A DNA stretch of 64,000 bases. Source: Fomitopsis serialis (Eukaryota; Basidiomycota; Agaricomycetes; Polyporales; Fomitopsidaceae). A program made the position numbers and the translations under genes. The DNA lies in NCBI RefSeq assembly GCF_022376445.1, contig NW_025955049.1:62001-126000 (forward strand). Direction: 5' to 3'. Positions 1 to 10,023 of this stretch are shown in pieces. The notes under the pieces are model-generated. The model saw only the letters and a list, made by a program, of their open reading frames with translations, was not told where the DNA came from and did no database searches. The stretch's first letter is position 1. Every line of letters starts with the position of its first letter.

Positions 1-1
1 C

Positions 2-457
2 TGCATCGACACTCGGCGTTCTACCGGTGGCTATTGCTGGAACCTGGGCTCCGGCATTATCTCTTGGTCGGCGCGCAAGCAACCCACCGTCTCTACGTCC
101 ACTACCGAGGCTGAATACATCGCGGCTGCCGAATCGGCGAAGGAAGGGGTATGGCTTCGCTTCTTGCTGGACGGTCTCGGCTTCTCCCAGCCTGCCGCAT
201 CACTCATGCGCGTCGACAGCACGAGCGCGATCACTCTCTCCGCTGACTCTACGTTCCACTCTCGCGTCAAGCACATCGACATCAAATGGCACTATCTGCG
301 CGAGGTGGTGACGGACAAACGAATCGTCATCCAGCATGTCCCCTCCCATCTCAATGTCGCCGACGCCTTCACGAAACCTCTTGAACGGAAGCCGTTCCAG
401 ATGCTGCGTGGTCTTATGGGCCTCCGGCCTCCATGCGAGGAGGAGTCTTCACGGTGA
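2..457 (+). CDS. Ty1/copia retrotransposon polyprotein, C-terminal RNase H part (cut by window edge)
   Basis: The frame is open from the first bases of the window to a TGA at 455-457. It reads as the end of a copia polyprotein: the RNase H segment [19 protein letters not shown], then [16 protein letters not shown] with the acidic pair typical of copia RNase H, then [13 protein letters not shown] and [16 protein letters not shown], the near-universal end of copia Pol. RNase H removes the RNA strand of the RNA:DNA hybrid during reverse transcription. The upstream part (gag, protease, integrase, reverse transcriptase) must lie outside the window. No frame break is seen in this piece. A polypurine run and a TGTTGAGG start of a likely 3' LTR follow. 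Confidence 0.93.
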   Translation, partial: CIDTRRSTGGYCWNLGSGIISWSARKQPTVSTSTTEAEYIAAAESAKEGVWLRFLLDGLGFSQPAASLMRVDSTSAITLSADSTFHSRVKHIDIKWHYLREVVTDKRIVIQHVPSHLNVADAFTKPLERKPFQMLRGLMGLRPPCEEESSR

Positions 458-717
458 GGAGGAGTTCCTCGAGAGGAGGAGTCTTTTCTTCCCTTTCTCT
501 TTCATCTCGCCATGCATATTTTTCGCGTCACCCGCTCTTCATATCCTTACGATCCCACACGCCTTTCACTACGGTCTCTGTTTCACTTCATAGTGTTCCC
601 TCATGGACTCATATCATTTCCTCATGCGATACCTACGATACATGCGACACCTTTTGATGCTACATCCCCCTTACGTACCTCACGTACCCCCCGTCGTCTC
701 TCTCGCCATTCGCGCCG

Positions 718-974
718 AGGAGGAGTGTTGAGGTCGCGCCGCGATCTCGATCTCCGCCACCGTGCACGTGACATACCGCCGGGGGTGGTTCGTCCGTTTC
801 CGCCTCTCTCCCTCTTTCCTCAGTCGAAGTTGAACCACGACTGAGGTAAGCCCCCGCACACATACTATACAATACGTTCAGTAGCTAACTACCTAGCAGC
901 GTCTGACCGAACGTCTAGGTAGATTAATCTCAGTCGAAGTTGAACCACGACTGAGCGTCTGACCGAACGTCTAG
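718..974 (+). repeat. Polypurine tract and start of copia 3' LTR (end not defined)
   Basis: AGGAGGAG at 718-725 is a polypurine tract immediately followed by TGTTGAGGTCG, a usual beginning for a copia LTR (TG...CA ends). I cannot define the LTR end: no matching CA end or 5' LTR is available in the window, and gypsy coding sequence starts by about 975-987, so the LTR may be truncated or joined to the gypsy element. Purine-rich GAGGAGGAG runs also occur at 436-480. Confidence 0.5.
819..974 (+). repeat. Tandem duplication: intron-containing copy followed by its exact spliced copy
   Basis: Copy 1 is the 27-mer 819-845, then 846-899, then the 19-mer 900-918. Copy 2 (929-974) is the same 27-mer (929-955) joined directly to the same 19-mer (956-974). 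The 54 bp present only in copy 1 begins GTAAG, has CTAAC about 11 bp from the end and finishes CAG, so it has all marks of a fungal intron. The 27-mer is itself an inverted repeat (CTCAGTCG...CGACTGAG). The simplest reading is that a spliced RNA was copied back into DNA next to its unspliced template, as template switching during retrotransposition could do. Confidence 0.85.
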
Positions 975-986
975 TCTCTACAGTGG

Positions 987-2450
987 ATGATGCAGCCGAC
1001 GTACAAGGACGCTACGAAGACGTACGACGAGTTTAAAACAGCTCTTCGAACACTCTACCCGGGTGCTGACGACCAACACAAGTATTCGACGGACGACCTC
1101 GACAAGGTGGTCCAGGAACGTCAGAGGCTTGGCCTGAGCAACGCGCTCGACCTCGCTGCTTACTACCGTGACTTCTACATGATCTCAGAGTACCTCATCG
1201 CTCAGGGTTCCCTCTCGACGCTCGAACAAGATCGAAGGTTCCAACAAGGCTTTCCCCCAGCGCTTTGGGGACCGATCGAACAACGCTTGTTCATGAAGAA
1301 CCCTGACCACTCGAGACGCAAGCCATGGACCTTCGCGCAGATCTACATCGCCGCTCAATGGGTCCTAGACGGCCCTACCCCCGCTTCGACGTTTCAGCAA
1401 GTCATAGTCCAATCTTCGAACGTCAGCTCAGGTCCTTCGAACGCCGCACCATCTTCTTCGTCGGGCGTTAAGAACGAAGACCTCCTACCAGTCTTGCAGA
1501 CGCTGATCAAGACTCTCGAGGCTCAGCAGTTTAGGAGTCGGTCACCCGGACCACCTGGTGGTAGAGACGGCCCTCACTGCTTCTACTGCGGTCGTTCGGG
1601 CTGTCGCATCAACGACTGCGAAATGTTCGAAGACGACGCCAAGAAGGGCTTGTGCCGGAGGAACCCAGACGGCAAGGTCGTGTCGTTCGACGGTCGATTC
1701 ATGAGCAGGAGAGAGGGCGAGACCCTCCGCGACGCCATCTATGAGTACGCGCGCCGCACCGGCAAAGTCGGACTTAACGCGAACGCTTCGAACGGTTCGG
1801 GCGGTGCCACGCAAGGTTCGACTACCTCCCAGCTACTCTATGAAGCGATCGAGGCCCCACCGACTGCGACGTACGCCTTAGACATTGGCGAGACCCTCGA
1901 ACGTATGCGAGACCAGTTGTCACATATTACGGAAGTCTACGCCCAGGAACAGCGGAAGAAGCACGTGTTCGACGGCGTCATGATTGACAAGAGGCCGCAG
2001 CGTTCCACGGCCCGTCCTGCGAACTTGCCCACCGATAAGTCACGAGCTCCGGACTCCCGAGGCTCTTCGAAGGAGCGTACCGTGCGCTTCGCTTCGCCGC
2101 CTGTGTCGAGCCAGCAAGCAGCACCGATCGAGACCCCAACCACGCGTTCGAAGAGTGCAGAGCGTACCGGTCCACCGCCGAGAGCTTCGACGCCACCTGC
2201 AGACTCTAGGCCGAGCGTCCAGGCCTCGGCGCCACCAGCGCAGTCAGTTCCCGACAAGGAGAGTCCGATCCATCCCTTCGCAAACGTCCGTGACGCGACC
2301 TATGCACCGCCGACGACCCGAAACTTCGGAGCAGCGCCTACGAAGTTTAAGAACCGGGACGGCTCGTATACGAATCTTGCACCCGTAGTTCAGGCCCAGC
2401 TGGCCGAGTCCGTCTTCAAGCGGTCGATGAACACCCAACGGTCCCGCTGA
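987..2450 (+). CDS. Gypsy Gag-like protein (N-terminally truncated)
   Basis: The frame is open for 487 codons. The start EFKTALRTLYPGADD is the mid-Gag capsid segment of fungal gypsy elements, which usually begins some 80-100 residues earlier, so the ATG at 987 is probably not the ancestral start. A CCHC-like knuckle variant lies near residues 198-212 (CFYCGRSGCRINDC), where the last His is replaced. The C-terminal half is Ser/Pro/Thr-rich and low in complexity. Gag packages element RNA in cytoplasmic particles. The stop is 14 bp before the next frame (2465), so Gag and Pol would need frameshifting or re-initiation, or the break is a mutation. Confidence 0.85.
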   Translation: MMQPTYKDATKTYDEFKTALRTLYPGADDQHKYSTDDLDKVVQERQRLGLSNALDLAAYYRDFYMISEYLIAQGSLSTLEQDRRFQQGFPPALWGPIEQRLFMKNPDHSRRKPWTFAQIYIAAQWVLDGPTPASTFQQVIVQSSNVSSGPSNAAPSSSSGVKNEDLLPVLQTLIKTLEAQQFRSRSPGPPGGRDGPHCFYCGRSGCRINDCEMFEDDAKKGLCRRNPDGKVVSFDGRFMSRREGETLRDAIYEYARRTGKVGLNANASNGSGGATQGSTTSQLLYEAIEAPPTATYALDIGETLERMRDQLSHITEVYAQEQRKKHVFDGVMIDKRPQRSTARPANLPTDKSRAPDSRGSSKERTVRFASPPVSSQQAAPIETPTTRSKSAERTGPPPRASTPPADSRPSVQASAPPAQSVPDKESPIHPFANVRDATYAPPTTRNFGAAPTKFKNRDGSYTNLAPVVQAQLAESVFKRSMNTQRSR

Positions 2451-2464
2451 CCATCGAGGAGCTG

Positions 2465-3172
2465 TTGAGCATCTCGCCCGAGCTTCGCAACCGCTATCGC
2501 GAAGCGGTGACGCCCCGAAGAGTGACACACGACTCGAACCCGACCTCTACGAACATGGCTACGTTCGAAGAACTTCCGACACACGACCCCGCGTTAGTAG
2601 ACTGCCACGACAACGAGCTCGACCCAGACGCCACCATCATCCCAGACTCGTACGAGACATACCTGAGGGTGTTGCCTCGAGGCGCGATACCTAGCGAACT
2701 CACTGTCGCGGCTGAGTCCCATTCGCTTCGAACGATCGACCTCACGATCGATCGTAAGGAGAAGGTAGCCTGCATTCTCGATCCCGGTTCTCAGGTCATC
2801 TGCATGTCGGAAGCACTGTGCTATCATCTCGGTTTATCGTTCGACCCTACCATCGTTCTCAGCATGCAATCCGCGAACGGTGGAGTCGACCGCTCGCTCG
2901 GCCTTGTTCGAAACGTACCATGTCAAGTCGGCCCGATCACCTTGTATCTCCAGATTCACGTCATCAAGCGCGCGTCGTACGACGTACTGCTAGGTCGACC
3001 ATTCGACGTCATCACTGAGAGCCTGGTGAAGAACTTCGCCGATGAGAATCAGACCATCACCCTGTTGTGTCCGAACACGTCCGAACAGATCACGGTACCT
3101 ACGATGCCTCGAGGACGTCCGAAGTTCCAAGAGGTTTTTCAGAAGAGGCAGTCGGGACTTTTGAACACGTAG
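2465..3172 (+). CDS. Gypsy retropepsin-like aspartic protease region
   Basis: Open for 235 codons. The middle has CILDPGSQVICMSE, the aspartic protease active-site loop (D-[ST]-G in the family; here D-P-G-S), followed by HVIKRASYDVLLGRPFDV, the conserved flap and ILG/LLG segment of retropepsins. The enzyme would cut the Gag-Pol precursor. The active site differs from canonical DTG/DSG by an inserted Pro, which occurs in some gypsy-like proteases but could also be inactivating. The frame ends at a TAG just as the reverse-transcriptase linker continues in another frame from about 3140, so a shift separates it from the rest of pol. Confidence 0.8.
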   Translation: MSISPELRNRYREAVTPRRVTHDSNPTSTNMATFEELPTHDPALVDCHDNELDPDATIIPDSYETYLRVLPRGAIPSELTVAAESHSLRTIDLTIDRKEKVACILDPGSQVICMSEALCYHLGLSFDPTIVLSMQSANGGVDRSLGLVRNVPCQVGPITLYLQIHVIKRASYDVLLGRPFDVITESLVKNFADENQTITLLCPNTSEQITVPTMPRGRPKFQEVFQKRQSGLLNT

Positions 3173-4517
3173 TTCAAGCCGACGATGACGAGCAAGTCGC
3201 GCTTGTGATCGACTTCGAAAACGATACCCCGTCCATTTCTGCCTATGCCAACATATCATCTCTCGAAGACCCAGTTCTCGCGGCTACGTATCTCTCCGTT
3301 CCACATACCTATTCCAGTTTTGTTTTCGATGAAGTCAGGACAGCCACCGAGGCTACGAGACCGACTCAGCATACCCCGTCATACAATTCGAAACCTTCGA
3401 ACACGCATACATCTTCGACCACTTCTCCGAACACATTCTCTCGTTCGACCGACTTACCTACGTATACCCGCACCGGCCATACCCACGACAGTACCGACTC
3501 GTCCGAGGATGCTCCTGATGTGTCCACATTCGCACAGGCAAAATCGAAGAAGAAGTACAAGCCGGTCGCACTCAAGACGAGACCTGTTCTCGGGTCCGTC
3601 CCCGAACAGTTTCGTATCGTTCGCGACATCAAGGGAGATCCGCTCTCTACGATGCGTGAACTCAACCCCAACCCACCTCCTTTCAAGCCCGAAGGTCGCT
3701 ACACGGCCGAAAGGGCAGCTGTCTCGGATAAGCTGCACGACGATGATCTGTTACAACCCGCCGAACGCGATCTACTACACCACTTCATGGCTACGAACAA
3801 CGACGCGTTCGCGTGGTCAGACAACGAACGTGGCAACTTCAAGTCCGAATATTTCCCACCCATAGACTTTCCTGTGATCCCGCACACGCCCTGGGTCCAG
3901 AAGAACATCCCTATCCCTCCTGGTCTGTACAAGGAGGTCTGCTCGATGATTCGTCGCAAGATTGACTCCGGAGTCTACGAACCTTCGAACTCGTCGTACC
4001 GTTCGCGATGGTTTTGTGTTGTTAAGAAGGATGGCAAGTCCTTACGGATTGTTCACAGTCTCGAGCCTCTCAACGCAGTCACGATCCAACACTCTGGTGT
4101 CCCGCCGACTCCCGAACATCTCGCCGAACAGTTCGGAGGCGAACGTGCGGAGGGATGCTAGACCTCTATGTCGGCTACGACGAACGCTATATCGCCGAAA
4201 GTTCGAGAGATCTCACTACGTTCCAGACACCGTACGGAGCTATGCGACTTACTACGCTTCCTATGGGGTGGACAAATGCAGTACCCATCTTCCACGACGA
4301 CGTAACCTATATACTTCAGCCCGAAACTCCCGAACACACTGTACCCTACATCGACGACGTTCCGCTCAAAGGTCCGGCTAGCGACTACGGTGGCGAAGTC
4401 ATCCGCAGAATCCTGGCATTCGAAGGTTCGTCTGGGAACACTTCCAGAACCTTAACCGGATCGTCACTCGAATGCGCTACGCGGGTGGAACGTTTTCGGG
4501 AGTCAAGAGTGTGCTGA
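3067..4517 (+). pseudogene. Gypsy reverse transcriptase, broken by frameshift
   Basis: A Ser/Thr-rich linker is followed by the RT fingers and palm. The first frame reaches FCVVKKDGKSLRIVHSLEPL and stops at 4159-4161. The next frame (from 4155) resumes with FQTPYGAMRLTTLPMGWTNA and holds the catalytic motif VPYIDDV near 4343-4363 (YxDD). The join sits inside the palm, at ERAEGC/MLDLYVGYDERY, where a motif of the form DLxxGYDxR is expected, so a small indel broke the gene. Reverse transcriptase makes element cDNA. With this and further breaks the element cannot make an intact polymerase. Confidence 0.88.
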
Positions 4518-5233
4518 TAGCTCGAGAAATCATGGTCATTGGCCACCGTTGTACGCCTCAAGGGCGCCTGCCTGACGAATCTCGAGTCGCGACCATCCGA
4601 AACTGGGGCGCCTGTCAGACCTTGTCCGATGTTCGAGCGTTTCTCGGCACGATCGGAGTGTGCAGGATATTTATCAAGAACTTCGCGCACCGGGCCGACG
4701 CTCTCGTTCGTCTAACAAGGAAGGATATGCCCTTCGAATGGGGCCCCGCACAACAGCAGGCTCAGGACGACTTGAAGCAGGCCTTGCTCGAAAGCCCAGC
4801 ACTTCGTTCGATCAATACGACTCGACGGCACCCGTTATTCTGGCCGTCGACACTCCTTCATTGCAGTCGGATTCCTCTATGCCAGTGCGACGAGGAAGAC
4901 GCCAAGCGCAGGTACTACAGCCGATTCGGGTCAATCACGCTCAACGACCGCGAACGTCGATTCTCGCAACCAAAGCTTGAAATCTATGGACTGTTCCGCG
5001 CTCTTCGAGCGCTTCGAATGTATGTCATCGGGATTCGAAACCTGATCGTGGAAGTCGACGCTCGCTACATCAAGGGGATGCTGGCTAATCCGATATCGCA
5101 CCGAGCGCGAGCATTAATCGCTGGATTGTCTCAATTCTCACGTTTCACTTCACTCTCGTGCACGTGCCCGGGACCTCGCACGGACCGGATGGACTGTCCC
5201 GAAGAACGACGCAACCAGGCGACGACCCAGTAG
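4472..5233 (+). pseudogene. Gypsy RT thumb and RNase H region
   Basis: The frame carries the post-palm segment ATIRNWGACQTLSDVRAFLG and CRIFIKNFAHRADALVRLTR, which is the standard thumb of Ty3/gypsy RT, followed by a weak RNase H (FSQPKLEIYGLFRALRALRM, then VEVDARYIKGMLANP). The usual RNase H start is damaged between about 4790 and 4910: SAPVILAVDT-type residues appear in another frame (4660-4980). It overlaps the preceding and following frames, again pointing to indels. Confidence 0.8.
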
Positions 5234-6826
5234 ACGAAGACGAAGCGTTCGAAGACTGGATCGACAACATGTACTCGTTCGTGCACATGATACAGCCTTA
5301 TCCCACCCTCTCCCGCCCTTCGAACGTTGCGGTGCTCGTGTTGACCGAGGACGGTCAAGATTTCAGTAAGGGGGAGGATGACGACGACTACGCGATAGTA
5401 CCACGCTCGGACAAAGCTCGAAAGCTAGACGCACGTGTCGAGCAAGTCAAGCATTTCCTGATGACTCTGTCGAAGCCAGACGGACTTTCGCAACGAGCGT
5501 TCGAGGCGTTCTACAAGTACGCGACGCAGTTCTTCGTCACCGGGGATCGACTCTGGAGACGAAATGGTCAGGCGCGCATAAGGTTGTCCTACCACCGAGC
5601 GAAGGCTTCGAACATTACGCGAGAGCCACGATAGGATCGGACACCGCGGAATCCACGCAACGATCGTAGCAGTCTCCGAACGCTTCTGGTGGCCCGATCA
5701 CAAGTCCGACGTAGGCTGGTATGTTCGAACGTGCGACCTATGTCAGAAGCGTCAGTTACGACAGATCCTCATCCCACCGACGGTCGCGATGCCAGCCGGA
5801 CTATTCATGAAGGCGTTCTGCGACACGATGTTCATGCCGGTCTCGGGAGGCTACAAGCTCATAGCGCAAGCACGCTGTTCGTCGATCACGTATCCCGAAG
5901 CTCGAATGCTTCGAAGAGAAACGGCTCAGACCCTTGGTGAATGGTTATATCAAGACATTGTCTGTCGCTGGGGTACACTTGTCGAACTAGTCTCCGACAA
6001 CGGCGGACCCTGGGTCAAGGCGCTCGAGTACCTCTCGAAGAAGTATCACATCAACCATATCAGGATCAGTGGCTACAACTCGCGAGCGAACGGTATCGTC
6101 GAACGTTCGCATTTCGACATGAGACAAGCGTTGTTTAAGGCAGCAGACGGAGATCAGTCGCGCTGGTCACAGGTCTTCCATTCAGTACTATGGTCCGAAC
6201 GCGTAACAACTCGCCGAAGAATGGGATGTTCGCCATACTTTGCAGCGACAGGCACGCATCCGATACTGCCTCTCGACGTCATCGAAGCAACGTACCTTGT
6301 CCCACCGCCTGAGACAGCACTCGACACTACCGACTTGATTGCACGACGCGCTGTAGCACTTCAGAAACGGTCGGAGGACCTTTCGAAGATCTATTCGAAG
6401 GTCTACGAAGCGAGACGTGAGGCTGCCAGACGCTTCGAACGAGAGCACCAGTACACGATCGAAGACTTTGACTTCCAGCGTGGGGACTTAGTCCTCGTGC
6501 GAAACACAGCGATAGAGAAAGCTTTGAACCGGAAGATGCGCCCGCGGTACCAAGGACCTATGGTCGTCGTATCTCGAAACCGAGGAGGTGCCTACATCAT
6601 TGCTGAACTAGATGGCACAGTCCTCGATAGACCTATTGCTGCGTTTCGAGTCATTCCCTACCTTGCTCGAAGGTCGATCACGATTTCGCTCGAACACCTG
6701 GACGTACCCTTCGAACGTTTGCGTGAAATGGAGGAGTCAGACACTCTAGGGGACGACGAGCCAGAGGTGCCCGACATACCCGACGAACTAGATGATGAAT
6801 CGTCGAGTTCAGAAGACGAGGAATGA
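5158..6826 (+). pseudogene. Gypsy integrase, broken between linker and zinc-binding domain
   Basis: A first frame (5158-5634) carries HVPGTSHGPDGLSRR, the end of RNase H, and an acidic linker. A shift near 5580-5634 leads into the HHCC zinc domain (H...H, then CDLCQKRQ near 5731) and the core: first Asp in AFCDTMFMP, second in LVSDNGGPW, Glu in NGIVERSHFDMRQ, giving D,D-35-E order. The last frame (5789-6826) is open for 345 codons and ends in an acidic tail EEDE-type stretch. Integrase joins cDNA to the host chromosome. No chromodomain is recognisable after the core. Confidence 0.88.
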
Positions 6827-7067
6827 GTCCGCGTAGAGACTCGCGCAATATACCCTATACAGATTCGTGCCTTAAGAAGCTATCACTCTTTTCACTTCAA
6901 TTCTTCGAACATCACGGCAGCGTCTAGAAGCAAGATATTCATTATACGGGACACGGAGGAGAGACGTTACAGGCATCAGACACATGGGCGACCACAGGCC
7001 CCGAACGCTACCACAAGACTACAAGTACAGGTACGGGACTCCGAACACGAACACGACCTACGAGCAA

Positions 7068-8711
7068 CTATTTCGAACCTTTACCTTTCGAAGGTCCCGC
7101 CGACGGACCAGCTGCAGGCGGATCGAATGCGCCGCGCGCGGCCTCGGTGGACTCGACGTACAGCTCGTCGACGCGACGGCTGTAGTACTCCTGAAGTCCC
7201 TCGAGCACGGCCAGCTCGAGACCCATTAGGTTCAGCGACGCCTCGACGTTGCCGACGCGTTCGGAGGTCGCCGTCAAGGCCGCACGAGCCTCGGCGAGCG
7301 AGCGGACCGGGGCGCACTGCGCCTGCAGAATCGCCGAGATGTCGATAGGCGGGGTCTGCGTCTGCGCGGCGTGCAAAGCCGCGGCGGCACGGGGATGAAG
7401 AGGCATGCGCGACGGCACGAACGCCGCAGGGGCCGGGGCAGGAATTGTGATAGGGGCCGGCGCCGGAGGTGCTGCAGGCTCCTCGGCGTCGCCACCCTTG
7501 CCTACGAAACGGACATGTCAGCTACGAACGACCCTCCGGTCTTCGAAGATAGGGAGTAGACTTACCGGCACGACGCGCCTTACGAGTGCCCGCCAGCGTG
7601 GCGGCGCCCCAGTAGCAGCCCTGCTGATCGTGCAGGCACTGATTGCAGGCGACCGCGTCGGCCTCGAAAACGCACTCCTTAGGAGTCGCGTAGCCCGCGG
7701 CGCAACGGTCGCACTAAAAGCACGAACAGTTAGAAGAATGCGACGAGGAAAGGCAACCGAAATACTCACCGCCATAGTCCTGTCACGGACGGTAGTCGCA
7801 CGAGCGACGAGCTTACGGACTGCGGGGTCCGTCACGTCGGGGGCCGAGCCGTCGGCCGGGGCCTTGCGCTTCTTATTCTTCTTCGAGCCCTTGGGCTCGG
7901 GGACGATCTCGACTTCGGGCGAGTCGGCGCGAACGGTAGAGGCGTCGGAGGCGGTGGGGGACTGTGCACGGGACTTACCCTTGCCCCGCGCGCCGGAACG
8001 ACCACGCCGCGGCAAGACCTTCTCCTCGCGGAGTTGGCGAGCCGCCTCGCGCTTGTGAGCCTCGGCGGCCTCCTCGATCTCAGCAGCCTCGCGGCGTTCG
8101 AGCTCTTCGGCCTCGGCGGCCTCGCGTCGTGCGTTTTCTTCGGCCTCTCGGGCCTCTCGAACCTTCAGGGCCTCGGCGGCCTCCCGACGTTGTCGTGCCT
8201 CGGCCTCGACGCGCAGCCGAGCTTGTTCGGCCTCCCACTGCTGGCGTTCTTCGACCTCCTTTTTGGCGTGCACGATGGCGGCGTCAAGGAGAGGCCACTC
8301 CATGTGCCCGCGCACTGGCGGGCCGTGTCCGGACTCACATGGGTAGCGAGGACAAGGAGGCGGCCCAGAGCGGTCGCGTATCGGTGCGAAAGCGGGGCCC
8401 CTTCGAGACGCGAGTGTAACGGTTCTACGAACACGAACAGTAGGTACTACGCTACGAAGGACAGAAAATAACGAGACTTACCGTAGCCGCGTACGCACCC
8501 TCGAGCCACTCTTCAATCGCGTCCGGCTTCTCGGGCACGAGGTTCGCCACGACCCAGTTGGCGAGCGGGAACATCGGGCTCTTGGGTCGTGGGGAACGGG
8601 GAACCCGGTCTTCGCGTCCACGGTGTACTCGTCGTCCGACGCAGAGGCGCCGGCAGGTTCGGGGGACTTGGAGAAGGCGGGAGCGGGCGCGGGAGCGGAC
8701 GAAGCGGACAT
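7068..8711 (-). CDS. Antisense gene behind gypsy pol: coiled-coil protein with Zn2Cys6-like cysteine array
   Basis: Four exons read without a stop: 8711-8482, 8424-7770, 7713-7566, 7501-7068 (488 codons plus stop; introns of 57, 56 and 64 bp, donors GTAAGT/GTGAGT/GTAAGT, acceptors TAG). The N-terminus is Ser/Ala/Pro-rich. A long Ala/Glu/Arg coiled coil follows (AEEAE-like repeats), then a basic Lys/Arg patch and a cysteine array C-x2-C-x10-C-x8-C-x2-C-x6-C, close to the fungal binuclear zinc cluster spacing, then an Ala/Pro-rich linker and a final amphipathic helix. A TATA-like CACATATAGC lies about 80 bp upstream. In exon 1, a second frame from about 8585 (MFPLANWVVANLVPEKPDAI) looks more protein-like, so two compensating indels are possible. 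A DNA-binding or regulatory role is inference. Confidence 0.72.
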
Positions 8712-9316
8712 GGGGCGAGCGAACAGAGACGGAGACGGAAGAGCGAAGCGGGGGATTAAGCGAAGTTCGGCGGGGATCCCCCCCGCTATATGTGCGCTCG
8801 AGCTTTGTGGGTCCACCTACCGCATTCGAGGCGCTGAAACAACGGGGATCATCCCATCAGAACCAGTCCGAAACGGGAAAGAAGCGCTCACCTCCCGTCC
8901 AATGGGATTAATTCTTCGGATCAACGTGATCGAAGCGCGTCCTGCCGTTCGCTAATCGCTTCTCAAGTGCTCGCCATTGGACAAGACCTTCGGACGGCCT
9001 GGCGCGGAAGTATCTCGATGATCGCGGACGCAAATCAAGCGCCGGCGTGTTCGAGCCGACCGAGGACGGTCAGTATCTCAGTAAGGGGGAGATGATGAGC
9101 CCTTGGCTCACCTACCCACCGAAAACGCCATTTACGGTCGGTACGACAGTATACTAAGTCCGTATGGTCGACGCGCTATCCGTCCGTTCGAGGGAACCGC
9201 CCGATGTTCGAAGCTCAAGCGTCAATGTTCGGAACCCTTAGCGGCGAAGTCACACGGTTTAGAAGAGTCACTACATTGGTAGGACTACGGGCAAGTACAC
9301 GGCTAGGTCAAACTAA
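8712..9316. other. Non-coding spacer inside the gypsy unit, with a copied pol motif
   Basis: No gene recognised. At 9058-9092 a stretch of about 35 bp nearly repeats 5343-5378 in the integrase linker (both read TEDGQ..SKGE), and its AAGGGGGAGA could serve as a polypurine tract before TGATGAG. The region 8770-8810 is the likely promoter of the minus-strand gene that starts at 8711. Confidence 0.5.
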
Positions 9317-10023
9317 CTAGTGACGGCCTCGGCAACTCTCGTATCTGTGGCCTCGACCTCCACACCCATGACCACCACCCCTACCCCTACGAACAGACGG
9401 ACCGGCGTCGGAGCCACGGTCAGTGTTGACGCGCTCGAGCAGGCTTTCGAGCAATCCGACAAGGGTGCCGTGCGAGCGACGCTGGTCGACTGCGATGTTG
9501 TGAATCGCTCGACCCATGGACTCGAGGTTGTCGGGCAGCTGGCGGAAGTCGGAAAGGATCAACGACTCGCGCTGATACTGTGGGTTCGCGAGAGGACGAC
9601 GCTCGGCCTGGTTGACTTGTTCGAGCAGCACCAAGGTCTCGGACCAGGCGATCGTAGGGTAGGGCGAACCTAGGATATCTCCCTGGTTGCCATCGCGGTG
9701 AAAGACCTCGTCGAGGTAACGCATCAACTCGTCGATCTCGGGGAACGACCTGGGAGCAGGAAGCGTATCGTTCGCTAGTAGGATAGCCCGGCTACGGGAC
9801 TCGAACAAGAAGCGCTGTTCGAAGGTCGGTACGATGGTTCGAAGGATAGTCAATGTTCGGAGGCACGTACGATCATCCAGCGGACTCCGTGGGCCCAAGC
9901 CAGCCACTCTCCGGGACTGTTGGCATCGTATCGCGGTTCGACAAGTCCCTCGGTCTTGAGGACTTCGAGGAGGCGATAGTAGCGGGCAGCATACGCTTCG
10001 GAAGTTGGGTCGAGGTGCGGCAT
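9317..10023 (-). CDS. Second antisense gene of the gypsy unit, 216-residue uncharacterised protein
   Basis: Two exons, 10023-9871 and 9814-9317, with a 56 bp intron (GTACGT...AACAG) that splices in phase 0 and gives 217 codons including the stop. The N-terminal exon has EAYAARYYRLLEVLKTEGLV and WLAWAHGVRWMI; the second exon is helical and leucine-rich (VEFNDLRQLPDN-like, actual SDFRQLPDNLESMG) and ends in a Gly/Arg/His-rich tail (RRGRGGGHGCGGRGH) that resembles an RGG nucleic-acid-binding tail. I do not recognise the family. It lies tail-to-tail with pol and shares the TTCGAA-rich composition, so it belongs to the element. A TATATAC motif at 10283-10290 (reverse strand) could be its promoter. 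Confidence 0.65.

Noticed and set aside
725..977. A complete 253-bp LTR from TGTTGAGG to TCTCTACA
   Set aside because: Attractive TG...CA ends, but there is no second LTR to compare and the spliced/unspliced duplication makes the boundary unreliable.
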